The notes beneath the pieces are model-generated. The model saw nothing but the letters and a program-made list of their open reading frames with translations. It was not told the DNA's origin and did no database searches. A stretch of 38,793 nt of DNA, from assembly GCA_017531485.1 (NCBI GenBank), contig JAFXKY010000041.1, positions 1 to 38,793 on the forward strand, given 5' to 3'. This stretch comes from Eubacteriaceae bacterium (GTDB taxonomy: Bacteria; Bacillota; Clostridia; Eubacteriales; Anaerofustaceae). Below, piece after piece: positions 24,935-33,635 of the stretch; positions within the stretch are counted from its first letter, which is position 1, and each line of letters starts with the position of its first letter. A program made the position numbers and the translations under genes.

Positions 24935-26203
24935 TTATTTGCAGAAATACGCCTTTACAAGTCCGATGATGCTGTCCTGATCTTTCAGCGCCATGCTTTC
25001 GCATGCTGAATGCATCGCAAGGATCGGCACACCGATATCCACCGCACGCATTACCATATTACTGCTTGCAAGCGCTCCGATAGTACTTCCGCCGGGCTTG
25101 TCGGCACGGTTCATAAATTTCTGGTAAGGAATGTCATTTTCTTCACAAAGGGAATAAACGATTCCGACGCTCTTCGGGTCTGTGGGGTATTTCTGATTAT
25201 AATTCATTTTTATTACTACACCCTTTCCGATATGTGCGCTGACGGTCGGATCGGATACGGAAGACTTGTTCGGATGAACACCATGCGCAACGTCGCATGA
25301 AAGAAGCATTCCGCCCATAAGGCCGTCAAGGTAATCTTCTCTCGTCTTTCCGAGACTGAGATATATTTTCTCGATTACAAATTCGTTAAGGGAGCTGTCC
25401 GCGCCCTGTTTTGTACGGCTGCCGATCTCTTCGTGGTCATAAAAGGCGATGATATTAATTCCGTCATTTCTTTGTGACTGCAAAAGCCCTTCCACACACG
25501 CACACACGCTTGTGATGTTGTCCAGACCCTGAGAAAGGACAAATTCATCCTCAAGACCGCACATAACTGCGTTTTCAGAAGTATATGCACAAAGATCGTA
25601 ACTGAGGATATCGCCTTTTTCAACGTTCATCTTTTCAGCGATCTTCTCGAGAAGAATATCTTTTGAGATACCTTCTCCGTCAAGGGAGCATACGGGCATC
25701 ATATCATTGAAAGCGTTAAGTTCAACACCTCTGTTGACTTCCCTGTTCATATGTATGGCAAGGTTCGGTATCATCATCACCGGCTTTTCAAAATCAAAAA
25801 GCACTTCACTGACGTCAAACGCATTTTCCCCCTTCACACATACTATTCCTGCCATTGAAAGAGGTCTGTCGAGCCACGTGGAATATATTCCGCCGCCGTA
25901 AGGCTCAATATTGAGCTTTATCATCCCTGCGCTCTTTATTTCAGCATTCGGTTTTATGCGGAATGTGGGATAATCGGTGTGAGAAGCCGCCATACGGAGC
26001 ATTCCGTCGGTTTCGCCGACTGTAAACGCATAAAGGCTTGAACGGTAACAATCAACGTAATATTTTCCTCCGCGGCTGATATTCCACTTTTCATCAAGTT
26101 TCAGTTCTTCGAAGCCCGCTTCGGAGAGGATCTTTTTGGAGTATTCCACCGCATGATACGGTGAATGCGAATTGTCAAGATATGCTAAAAGGCCATTAAC
26201 CAT
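24935..26203 (-). CDS. M18 family aminopeptidase
   Basis: This 422-aa zinc exopeptidase removes N-terminal residues, often acidic ones, from peptides. Family marks are LLAYLDNSHSPYHAVEY at the N-terminus, ASHTDYPTFRIKP with the first metal ligand, FYDHEEIGSRTKQGADSS with the catalytic/metal Glu residues, DVAHGVHPN, and the C-terminal VDIGVPILAMHSACES with a metal-binding His. AAAGGAG lies 7 nt before ATG. Length is normal for M18. It heads a three-gene operon. Confidence 0.94.
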   Translation of the reverse strand: MVNGLLAYLDNSHSPYHAVEYSKKILSEAGFEELKLDEKWNISRGGKYYVDCYRSSLYAFTVGETDGMLRMAASHTDYPTFRIKPNAEIKSAGMIKLNIEPYGGGIYSTWLDRPLSMAGIVCVKGENAFDVSEVLFDFEKPVMMIPNLAIHMNREVNRGVELNAFNDMMPVCSLDGEGISKDILLEKIAEKMNVEKGDILSYDLCAYTSENAVMCGLEDEFVLSQGLDNITSVCACVEGLLQSQRNDGINIIAFYDHEEIGSRTKQGADSSLNEFVIEKIYLSLGKTREDYLDGLMGGMLLSCDVAHGVHPNKSSVSDPTVSAHIGKGVVIKMNYNQKYPTDPKSVGIVYSLCEENDIPYQKFMNRADKPGGSTIGALASSNMVMRAVDIGVPILAMHSACESMALKDQDSIIGLVKAYFCK

Positions 26204-26233
26204 AATTTTTCTCCTTTTCGTTCGTTTAAGCTG

Positions 26234-26262
26234 ATTTTATCACACGTATTTACGCAAATCAA
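26234..26262 (-). promoter_or_regulatory. promoter of the M18 aminopeptidase operon
   Basis: On the minus strand, TTGATT (26257-26262) and TAAAAT (26234-26239) are 17 bp apart, 31 bp before the start codon. Confidence 0.7.
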
Positions 26263-26366
26263 CAAAATGATAAAACACCGTAAGTATAAAGATTGTGTTA
26301 AGATTTTTACACATAAGATAAATACATGGACAATATATGATAAAATATGTGCAGGAGGCCCGCATA

Positions 26367-27800
26367 ATGAACGACAAGATGAGAGAAAACAAAAAAAACA
26401 CCAGACTTCTCTATCCCGTATACGTCATACTCATTATCTTTGCCGCAACGGGATTTTGTATGATTCTTTCAATGATCGGAATCGAAAACGAATCCATCAT
26501 CCTGGTATATCTCATTGCTGTCCTCATCAGCACGGTCATAAGCAAAGGGTATATTTTCGGATTCATAACCGCGGTATTCAGCCTTCTAAGCTACAACTAC
26601 TTTTTCGCATACCCTCACTTCACATTCAGGATAAACGACATACAGGAAGTGATAATGATGTGTTTTTTCTTCGTTACCGCACTCATCGGAGGAGGAATGT
26701 CTTCAAGATACAAAACACAATCACGCATCTCTGCGGAAAACGAAAGAACCACAAAACTCATGTATGAAATAACTGAGAATTTCGTCGATATAACGGGAAT
26801 CGAAAATATAGTCAACACAACCATGGATTTTATTTACCGCCTCACGGGAGAATATTCCACCGTAAGTGTCTATGGCAAAACATATACAAACAACCCGCAC
26901 CTAACAGACGCCCCGGAGAGGTACACTATACCCATTACCGGCAAATCGAAACAGCTCGGAACATTGACTGTCTTCACATCCCGGAACCTTCTGAGCGCGG
27001 ATGAAGACAAGATAATAAAAGCCGCCATATATCAGATGGCACTCGTCCTCGACAGGGAAGCGATATATACGGAGAGAGAAAACTATAAACTCGACATGCA
27101 GACAGAACGACTTAAAAGCACCCTTCTCAGAAGCATCTCCCACGACATCCGCACTCCCCTGACGGGAATCCTCGGCGCCGCAACGACCATCGTGGAAAAT
27201 GATGATGTATTGAAAAAAGAGGACGTGACTGCGCTTGCAAAAGACATAATGGAAGAATCCGAATGGCTTATCCTCACAGTGCAGAACATCCTCAACATGA
27301 CCCGCCTAAGCGATAATACTCTCACTCTCCATAAGGATATCGAACTTGTGGACGATCTGATCTCGCAGGCAATAACAAGGATCTCCAGGGTATATCCCAA
27401 AGAAATACATAAACTCTCTTCGGAAATTCCCGACGAACTGATTTTTGTGAATGTCGACGGCGCACTGTTCGTTTCGGTTCTGATAAACCTTCTCGACAAC
27501 GCTTTCAAACATTCGGACAATCATGAAAAGATCGTTCTGCGCGCTTATTCCGAAGGTGAAAATGCAATATTCGAAGTTACGGACGACGGATGCGGAATAG
27601 ACGAAAACGTCATTCATAACATATTCGAAGGATTTGTAACCCATAACGATCCGTCCTCGGACCGTTCAAGAGGAATGGGGCTCGGACTGAGCATATGCCG
27701 CGCAATAGTCAATGCCCACGGCGGAACCATCACGGCACAGAACCTTGAAAAGGGAGCTTCATTCAGGGTAACGATCAAAAGAGAAGAGGAAAACTCATGA
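26367..27800 (+). CDS. short KdpD-like sensor histidine kinase
   Basis: The start at 26367 (MNDKMRENKK, 477 aa) has GGAGG 8 nt upstream. Four membrane segments in residues 15-100 match the DUF4118 module of KdpD. A GAF-like sensor region follows, then the H-box RSISHDIRTPLTGILGA, N-box NLLDNAFKHS, VTDDGCGI and RGMGLGLSICRAIV. The large cytoplasmic N-terminal KdpD domain and Usp domain are absent. Its stop overlaps the regulator start by 4 bp (ATGA). Full KdpD senses K+ limitation; what this short form senses is unknown, and no kdpFABC is nearby. Confidence 0.9.
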   Translation: MNDKMRENKKNTRLLYPVYVILIIFAATGFCMILSMIGIENESIILVYLIAVLISTVISKGYIFGFITAVFSLLSYNYFFAYPHFTFRINDIQEVIMMCFFFVTALIGGGMSSRYKTQSRISAENERTTKLMYEITENFVDITGIENIVNTTMDFIYRLTGEYSTVSVYGKTYTNNPHLTDAPERYTIPITGKSKQLGTLTVFTSRNLLSADEDKIIKAAIYQMALVLDREAIYTERENYKLDMQTERLKSTLLRSISHDIRTPLTGILGAATTIVENDDVLKKEDVTALAKDIMEESEWLILTVQNILNMTRLSDNTLTLHKDIELVDDLISQAITRISRVYPKEIHKLSSEIPDELIFVNVDGALFVSVLINLLDNAFKHSDNHEKIVLRAYSEGENAIFEVTDDGCGIDENVIHNIFEGFVTHNDPSSDRSRGMGLGLSICRAIVNAHGGTITAQNLEKGASFRVTIKREEENS

Positions 27801-28504
27801 ACGTAAAAAGACACATTCTTCTCATAGAAGATGATGAAAAAATATCAAACTTCATGTCCGTTGCTCTCAGCGCAAGGGATTATGCGGTCAGGACCGCAAA
27901 AACAGGAAAAGACGGAATATGGCAGCTTATGCATAATCCGCCCGACATCGTCATCCTTGACCTCGGTCTGCCGGATATCGACGGAAATGAAGTCATAAAG
28001 CAGATCAGGAGCCTTTCGCAGGTCCCGATCCTCATCGTTTCCGCCAGGGAAATGGAGTCCGACAAGATCCTCGCCCTCGACAGCGGAGCGAATGATTATG
28101 TAACAAAACCGTTCGCTCTCGGAGAACTTCTCGCAAGAATAAGGGTAATGGAAAGATACATCGCAAAAGACATACTCAAAAGTGAAAAACAGGAAGGCGG
28201 CTTTGTCTTCGGAGATCTCTTCATCGACACGGAAAGAAGACGGATCTTTCTTTCGGAAAATGAGATCCACCTCACGCCCCTTGAATACAAGCTTCTCGTC
28301 TTTCTTGCGGAAAACTGCGGAAAGGTCGTCACACACTCCCAGATCGGAAAACACGTCTGGGGATATGAAAACATGGCGGACGTCAAGACAATGCGTGCTT
28401 GTATGGCGAATCTCAGAAGAAAGATCGAAAAAGATCCGTCAAAGCCGAAATATATTTTCACGGAGATCGGAGTAGGATACCGCTTCACGGATAAATTCAG
28501 ATAA
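27797..28504 (+). CDS. OmpR-family response regulator, KdpE-like
   Basis: The 235-aa protein has a receiver domain with the acidic pair IEDDEK, phosphoacceptor Asp in VILDLGLPDIDGNEV and Lys in YVTKPFALGEL, then a winged-helix DNA-binding domain with HLTPLEYKLLVFLAENCGKV and ADVKTMRACMANLRRKIE. The C-terminal half matches KdpE well. ATGA overlap with the kinase gene shows translational coupling. The target genes are not visible in the window. The unit ends at a terminator. Confidence 0.94.
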   Translation: MNVKRHILLIEDDEKISNFMSVALSARDYAVRTAKTGKDGIWQLMHNPPDIVILDLGLPDIDGNEVIKQIRSLSQVPILIVSAREMESDKILALDSGANDYVTKPFALGELLARIRVMERYIAKDILKSEKQEGGFVFGDLFIDTERRRIFLSENEIHLTPLEYKLLVFLAENCGKVVTHSQIGKHVWGYENMADVKTMRACMANLRRKIEKDPSKPKYIFTEIGVGYRFTDKFR

Positions 28505-28535
28505 ATTCCCCTTAATTATAAATCTCCCCTAAATA

Positions 28536-28570
28536 AGAAGGAGCGCCACACGGGTGCTCCTTCTTTCTGT
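28536..28570 (+). terminator. terminator of the two-component operon
   Basis: AGAAGGAGC pairs with GCTCCTTCT around an 11-nt loop and is followed by TTCTGTTTT. It also lies just past the dxr stop from the other side. Confidence 0.82.
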
Positions 28571-28583
28571 TTTGAAATAAAAA

Positions 28584-29729
28584 TTAAAGTACAATACTTT
28601 TAGCGTATTCCCTTGTTTTTCTGTCAATTTCGATGAGCTGTTCAATGCTTTCAACAGCACAAACATCATGTTCCTGCATGCACTTCTCCACAAGCTCTGC
28701 GATCTGTAAAAATCCGATCTCTCCCGAAAGGAATTTTTCAACGGCAATCTCGTTCGCTGCGTTCATTACCGTCGGAAGCGTTCCGCCCCTTTCAACTGCT
28801 TTATATGCAAGGCCGAGACACTCAAATGTTTCCCTGTCGGGGTGTTCAAAAGTAAGGCTGAGACCTGAAGAAAAATCCATAGGCGGAATATTGCAGGGAA
28901 GTCTTTCGGGACAAGTCAATGCGTACTGTATCGCAAGGCGCATATCCGGTTTTGAGAGCTGGGCAATGACTGAATGGTCCATAAACTCAACTGCGGAATG
29001 AACGATGCTCTGCGGATGAACAAGAACTTCAATCTGAGAAACATCAACACCGAAAAGCCATTTCGCCTCGATGACTTCAAGACCTTTGTTCATGAGCGTT
29101 GCGGAATCTATGGTGATCTTTCTTCCCATATTCCATGTCGGATGTTTAAGGGCATCCGACGCTGTGACATTTTTGAGATCTTCTCTCTTTTTACCTCTGA
29201 ACGAACCGCCGGATGCAGTCAGGAGGATGCGTTTTATTTTATTCTCCGTGCCGTTTATGCACTGAAAGATGGCGCTGTGTTCACTGTCCACAGGAAGGAG
29301 CTTCACGTCGTTTTTTCTGACTTCCTCAGTTATTATCTCCCCTGCGGAAACGAGTGTCTCTTTGTTTGCGAGCGCAATGTCTTTTTTCGCACTTATCGCT
29401 TCATATGTCGGCAGCATACCGACGTTTCCCACGACCGCCGTCAGAACGCAGTCACATTCATCCATCGTTGCCGCACTCACGAGCCCCTCCATTCCGGAAA
29501 GAACCATTATGTCCGTATCCCCAAGGCGTACCCTGAGTTCCTTTGCGGCATCTTCATCCATGACGCAGACCATTTTCGGCGAAAACTCCCTCGCCTGAGC
29601 TTCAATAAGCCCGATATTACGGTTTGCCGTGATCGCCGCTACTTTCATTCCGGGATTATCTCTTATTACATCAAGGCTCTGCTGTCCGACTGAACCTGTT
29701 GAACCGAGAATTGCGATATTCTTTTTCAT
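28584..29729 (-). CDS. dxr: 1-deoxy-D-xylulose 5-phosphate reductoisomerase
   Basis: Dxr converts DXP to MEP, the committed step of the MEP isoprenoid pathway. The 381-aa protein has the NADPH-binding ILGSTGSVGQQSLDVIRD, metal/substrate motifs LLPVDSEHSAIFQ, LLTASGGSFRG, HPTWNMGRKITIDSATLMNKG and EVIEAKWLF, and the C-terminal helical domain. GAGGAG is 5 nt before ATG and overlaps the apbE stop codon. It is the last gene of the chr-NGN2-apbE-dxr series. Usually dxr sits with rseP and proS; here it does not. Confidence 0.97.
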   Translation of the reverse strand: MKKNIAILGSTGSVGQQSLDVIRDNPGMKVAAITANRNIGLIEAQAREFSPKMVCVMDEDAAKELRVRLGDTDIMVLSGMEGLVSAATMDECDCVLTAVVGNVGMLPTYEAISAKKDIALANKETLVSAGEIITEEVRKNDVKLLPVDSEHSAIFQCINGTENKIKRILLTASGGSFRGKKREDLKNVTASDALKHPTWNMGRKITIDSATLMNKGLEVIEAKWLFGVDVSQIEVLVHPQSIVHSAVEFMDHSVIAQLSKPDMRLAIQYALTCPERLPCNIPPMDFSSGLSLTFEHPDRETFECLGLAYKAVERGGTLPTVMNAANEIAVEKFLSGEIGFLQIAELVEKCMQEHDVCAVESIEQLIEIDRKTREYAKSIVL

Positions 29730-29731
29730 AT

Positions 29732-30772
29732 TTACTCCTCAATATACCCTTTCATGCCCTGCGTATATTTTATTTCGTTATTTTCCGTTACCCAATATGC
29801 GTTTATGTTATATTCGGGATGTTCTGAAATGAATTCAAGAGCATCTTCGTAACTTATCGTAAAGAAATACGTGGAAAGCGCGTCTGCGAGAGCGCTGTCG
29901 TCAACCCATACAGTTACGGATCTCATTCCCACAGAAGGCATAAGGGTATCTTTGTCGATGATGTGGTGATATTTCACTCCGCCGGATACGAAATACCTCT
30001 GATAATCCCCGCTCGTAACGAGAGAACCGCTCCTGACGCTGACAAGACAAAGAGGCGTAGAATAGGTCACATCCGGATTCTGGATCCCGATCTTCCATCC
30101 GGGATCGTTTCCCGTCTTTTCTCCGAGGACCTTGACGTTGCCGCCGATGCTTACAAATCCTCTGATAAGACCTTTTGATATGAAAAATTCATATATTTTC
30201 TGCGTCGTATATCCCTTTGCTACGGCTCCCACGTCTATCCTGAGATGCGGATCGGAAATGAACACTGTTGAATTTTCTTCGTCTATGATTATGTCCTCAA
30301 TATCAATATGTTCCGAAGCTGCCCGCAGAGAAGCCATATCCGGAATCGGCGCGTACACATTCGTCTGAACAGATTCCCTCGCATCATGCCACAGCTTCAA
30401 CACACTTCCCATTGCGACGTTTACATTGCCGTCGGTAAGATAATACGCATCCTTACAGAACTTCAGCAGGTCAATAATGCGGCTGTCGACCTTAACGGGT
30501 TCTTTGCCTGCGTTGTCATTGACTGTCTTCAGGTTATTTATGCCGTCGTAATCATTATAAATATCATAAAGCTTATGATACTCTTCCATAAGAGAAAACG
30601 CTTCTTTGGCGGTCTGCATAAAATATCTTTCACTTTCTGCGCTCGCATATATCTGCACATAAGTATCAAAGACTCCCGTAAATGATGTTTCATAGAATCC
30701 TTCTCCGCATGATGAAAGCGGAAGAATGAACATAACCGCAAGCAGTATACAAATCAGTTTTTTTATTTTCAT
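29732..30772 (-). CDS. apbE: FAD:protein FMN transferase (ApbE), lipoprotein
   Basis: ApbE attaches FMN from FAD to Thr/Ser of target proteins such as Rnf and Nqr subunits outside the membrane. The 346-aa protein begins with a lipoprotein signal (LPLSSCGEGF lipobox). It has DTYVQIYAS, the LMEEYHKLYDIYN region, LRIDVGAVAKGYTTQ (FAD/Mg2+ site), FVSIGGNVKVLGEK and YHHIIDKDTLMPS. AGAGG is 5 nt before ATG. The upstream NusG-II-domain gene (9 bp away) is a frequent ApbE neighbour in clostridia. No Rnf or flavoprotein target gene is in the window. Confidence 0.95.
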   Translation of the reverse strand: MKIKKLICILLAVMFILPLSSCGEGFYETSFTGVFDTYVQIYASAESERYFMQTAKEAFSLMEEYHKLYDIYNDYDGINNLKTVNDNAGKEPVKVDSRIIDLLKFCKDAYYLTDGNVNVAMGSVLKLWHDARESVQTNVYAPIPDMASLRAASEHIDIEDIIIDEENSTVFISDPHLRIDVGAVAKGYTTQKIYEFFISKGLIRGFVSIGGNVKVLGEKTGNDPGWKIGIQNPDVTYSTPLCLVSVRSGSLVTSGDYQRYFVSGGVKYHHIIDKDTLMPSVGMRSVTVWVDDSALADALSTYFFTISYEDALEFISEHPEYNINAYWVTENNEIKYTQGMKGYIEE

Positions 30773-30781
30773 TCACACCTC

Positions 30782-31162
30782 TCAGTGAAGCATAATATCT
30801 ATCTCGCTGTCCTTTCCGTTTCCGCGGGGGATTGAGATGACGACCCTGTTGGGAAGGCATACCACACTTTCTCCGCCGAGATTCACGAATCCGTCTTCTA
30901 TACAGACATGATCCGGACAATCTGAGGAATAAAAACGTATCTTCCCGTCTTTTATCTCATACTCAACATTCACTCCCTCAAGCTTGTATATACCGTCGTT
31001 TCCGTCAGCAAGCTTTACGGTACTGACCAGTACGCCGTCTATCCTTATTTCTGCGACATTTCCCGCTTCTCCCGGCAGATTGATGAAATATATCACCCCT
31101 GCGATCAGAAGCAGTGCGAGAATAACAAATATATCTTTTTTCCTGAAGAAACTTCCCTGCAT
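30782..31162 (-). CDS. NusG domain II-containing membrane protein
   Basis: This 126-aa protein has one N-terminal membrane segment (IFVILALLLIAGVIYFINL) and an extracellular domain of the NusG-II type with EIRIDGVLVSTVKL, CPDHVCIEDGFVNLGGESVV and CLPNRVVISI. Three cysteines (C-x-x-x-x-C and a later C) suggest a redox or metal site. It is often found beside apbE or rnf genes. GGAGG lies 4 nt before ATG, overlapping the end of the chromate-transporter gene region. Function is not established. Confidence 0.88.
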   Translation of the reverse strand: MQGSFFRKKDIFVILALLLIAGVIYFINLPGEAGNVAEIRIDGVLVSTVKLADGNDGIYKLEGVNVEYEIKDGKIRFYSSDCPDHVCIEDGFVNLGGESVVCLPNRVVISIPRGNGKDSEIDIMLH

Positions 31163-31170
31163 TTATCCTC

Positions 31171-31740
31171 CTAAGTAAGCACCGTCACGAGCGACGGAAA
31201 AAATCCGTAGAAGATTATTCCCAGCGCCATGCTGAGAAATACTATAAACACGGGGTGTATCTTCGGGAATTTCTTATATACCCCAAAAGCGACAGAGAAG
31301 ATGATGACGGAAATGAAGTTTATTCCCTCTCCCGTCAGAAACGCCGCTTTGCCGATGGAGAACGCCGCAACACCGATAAGCCCGACGACGACAGGGCGGA
31401 TGCCGTAAAGCACAGCCTTTACCCTTCTGTCCTGAGCGAATGTCGCGAAGAATTTTGCAATGGCGAGGATAATGATAAACGACGGAGTCACAACGCCTAG
31501 CGTCGAACATACAGCTCCCCAGAATCCGCCGACTTCACAACCGATAAACGTTGCCATATTAACAGCGAACGGTCCGGGAGTGGATTCGGAAACGGCGATG
31601 AAGTCTATTACGGTCTCAATGGTTGCCCATGATCTTGAAACGACTTCTTCCTGCATCATGGGGATCATGGCATATCCGCCTCCGATCGTAAACAGACCGA
31701 TCTTAAAGAACGTAACAAAAAGCTCGATGTATATGTTCAT
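31171..31740 (-). CDS. chromate transporter half protein (CHR domain), second
   Basis: The 189-aa membrane protein is one half of a two-subunit chromate/sulfate-type transporter. It carries the CHR signature FFKIGLFTIGGGYAMIPMMQ and the ESTPGPFAVNMATFIG - GGFWGAVCSTLGVVTPSFI stretch. Its ATG overlaps the stop of the upstream CHR gene (TAATG), so the pair is translated together, as usual for short-chain ChrA proteins. Physiological substrate in anaerobes is uncertain. Next in the operon is the NusG-II gene. Confidence 0.92.
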   Translation of the reverse strand: MNIYIELFVTFFKIGLFTIGGGYAMIPMMQEEVVSRSWATIETVIDFIAVSESTPGPFAVNMATFIGCEVGGFWGAVCSTLGVVTPSFIIILAIAKFFATFAQDRRVKAVLYGIRPVVVGLIGVAAFSIGKAAFLTGEGINFISVIIFSVAFGVYKKFPKIHPVFIVFLSMALGIIFYGFFPSLVTVLT

Positions 31741-32306
31741 TATTTTTCAGCCTCCTTTTTGTCACGGAAAAACGTGCAGTAGATATATCCGATGATTCCG
31801 CCGGATAAGATTATGAATATGGATTCTATATCTATGACGGCGCTTGCGATGATCGCCAGAGCAAGAAGCACCATATGGAACGCCTTTTTATCAAGGGCTT
31901 TGTAAAGCTTCATAAATGATTTCAGAAGCAATACGCATACTCCTGCCTTGATCCCCCTGAACGCATAATCCACCCACACATTCTGTCTGAACGCGAGATA
32001 GAATCCGCTGAGGATGAGGATTATGATAAACGACGGAAGGACTACCCCAACCGTTGCCGCAAGACTTCCCCAGAATCCGCCCACATTATATCCGACAAAA
32101 GTTGCTGAGTTGACCGCAAGAACCCCCGGAGTGCTTTCCGCAATGGCCAGAAGGTCAATTATATCTTCATCTTTTATCCAGTGTCTTTTTTCCACCGCTT
32201 CTTTCTGAATGATTGGGATCATTGCGTATCCTCCGCCGAAAGTAAACGCGCCTATGCGGAAAAAAGTGGTAAATAACTGCATGCAAGTATTGTATTTTTC
32301 TTTCAT
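31740..32306 (-). CDS. chromate transporter half protein (CHR domain), first
   Basis: The 188-aa membrane protein has FFRIGAFTFGGGYAMIPIIQ, the PGVLAVNSATFVGYNVGG region and WGSLAATVGVVLPSFIIILI. It is the partner of the next gene and heads the operon. GGAGG lies 6 nt before ATG, and a TATAAT box is a short distance upstream. Both halves are short-chain CHR proteins, each of about six membrane segments, which work as an antiparallel pair in other bacteria. Chromate transport itself is known only for some members. Confidence 0.92.
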   Translation of the reverse strand: MKEKYNTCMQLFTTFFRIGAFTFGGGYAMIPIIQKEAVEKRHWIKDEDIIDLLAIAESTPGVLAVNSATFVGYNVGGFWGSLAATVGVVLPSFIIILILSGFYLAFRQNVWVDYAFRGIKAGVCVLLLKSFMKLYKALDKKAFHMVLLALAIIASAVIDIESIFIILSGGIIGYIYCTFFRDKKEAEK

Positions 32307-32324
32307 AAATTACCTCCGGGGAAC

Positions 32325-32352
32325 ATTATAACATAAAAAAGGGATATTGTAA
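32325..32352 (-). promoter_or_regulatory. promoter of the chr-NGN2-apbE-dxr operon
   Basis: On the minus strand, TTACAA (32347-32352) and TATAAT (32325-32330) are 16 bp apart. A TTGTAACAA palindrome (32347-32355) covers the -35 box and may be an operator. Confidence 0.65.
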
Positions 32353-32557
32353 CAACATATATCAAAATTGCATTTCCGTTGCGTTCCGTGAAATTTGAAT
32401 ACTTTTTCGTGTAATATTTTGTTACAACACATGGTTTTTCTTTTGTTTTTGCGAAAATCAACGTCATAAAATTCCGTCGCACCCCCCTTCACACCGCAAT
32501 TCACAGCATTCACAGGTCGGTTTTGCAAATTTTAGATAAAAAATTTTCATTTTTCAC

Positions 32558-32586
32558 TTGCAAAATCTCTTCCTTTGGTGTATCAT
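32558..32586 (+). promoter_or_regulatory. promoter of the TAXI-TRAP operon
   Basis: TTGCAA (32558-32563) and TATCAT (32581-32586) are 17 bp apart. The leader would be about 60 nt. Confidence 0.65.
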
Positions 32587-32654
32587 AATGAAAAATTATG
32601 AAGATTTCGAAAAGTAAATGTTCATAAATGCAAACCCCAAGGAGGAAAAAGAAA

Positions 32655-33617
32655 ATGAAAAAATTAATGGCAGTATTGCTCGCAGTACTCATGCTCGTAT
32701 CTTTCGCAGCTTGCGGAGATAAAGACGACGCAAACAAAACAGTAAACCTCAAGTTCGCAACAGGCGGTTCTTCAGGTACATATTACGCATTCGGTTCAGC
32801 TCTCGTTCCGATCATCAAAGAAAAAGCCAACATCGAACTCACAGTTGAAGCTACAGGCGCATCAAAAGCTAACCTTCAGCTCATCGAAACAGGCGAAAAC
32901 GACATCGCTATCGTACAGAACGACGTTATGAGTTATGCTGCGAGAGGCGTTGACCTTTTCGACGGAACAAAACTCACAGGCTTCTCAACAGTCGGCGCGA
33001 TTTACGCTGAAGTATGCCAGATCGTGGCTAACCCCTCAAGCGGCATCACATCAGTTGCTGACCTCAAAGGCAAGAAGGTTTCAGTAGGTGACGCAGGCAG
33101 CGGTGTTGAATTCAACGCTAAACAGATCCTCGAAAGCTACGACATCACATTTGATGACATCGCTAAACAGAACCTCTCATTCGCAGACAGTGCCGAAGCT
33201 CTCAAAAACGGCCAGATCGACGCATTCTTCTGCACAGCAGGTGCTCCGACAACAGCTATCATGGACCTCGATGCAACAAACGACATCGTAGTTCTCGAAG
33301 TTGACGATGCTCACCTCGCAATTCTCACACAGAACTACCCGTACTACACACAGTACGTTCTTCCGGCAGGAACATATGAAAGCATGACTACAGCTGTCAA
33401 GACTGTTGCAGTTAAAGCTACACTCGTTGCTGCTAACGACATCGACGAAGATACTGTCTACAACCTCACAAAGGCTATCTTCGGAAACAAAGAAGAAATC
33501 GCTACGGCTCACGCTAAGGGCGCTGAAATCGATACAACATACGCAGTTGAAGGTATCGACGTAGCATTCCACCCGGGCGCTGAAAAATACTTCAAAGAAG
33601 TAGGAGCTCTCAAATAA
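32655..33617 (+). CDS. TAXI-family TRAP transporter substrate-binding lipoprotein
   Basis: The start at 32655 (MKKLMAVLLA, 320 aa) has GGAGG 9 nt upstream. A lipobox (MLVSFAACGDK) anchors it outside the membrane. The mature protein has the TAXI signature KFATGGSSGTYYAFG and later VSVGDAGSGVEFNAKQILE, QNLSFADSAEALKNGQIDAFF and AGAPTTAIMDL. TAXI proteins bind small organic acids such as glutamate or 2-oxo acids for the TRAP permease. It is strongly expressed by the look of its codon use and promoter, and is followed by the DUF1850 and permease genes. Confidence 0.94.
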   Translation: MKKLMAVLLAVLMLVSFAACGDKDDANKTVNLKFATGGSSGTYYAFGSALVPIIKEKANIELTVEATGASKANLQLIETGENDIAIVQNDVMSYAARGVDLFDGTKLTGFSTVGAIYAEVCQIVANPSSGITSVADLKGKKVSVGDAGSGVEFNAKQILESYDITFDDIAKQNLSFADSAEALKNGQIDAFFCTAGAPTTAIMDLDATNDIVVLEVDDAHLAILTQNYPYYTQYVLPAGTYESMTTAVKTVAVKATLVAANDIDEDTVYNLTKAIFGNKEEIATAHAKGAEIDTTYAVEGIDVAFHPGAEKYFKEVGALK

Positions 33618-33635
33618 AGCGTATCGTATGACAGA

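Larger units (their letters stand above)
32307..32654. other. divergent promoter region between the chr and TAXI-TRAP operons
   Basis: This 348-bp region has a minus-strand promoter at 32325-32352, a plus-strand promoter at 32558-32586, and two TTGTNACAA palindromes (32347-32355 and 32419-32427). No gene is apparent. Confidence 0.65.
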
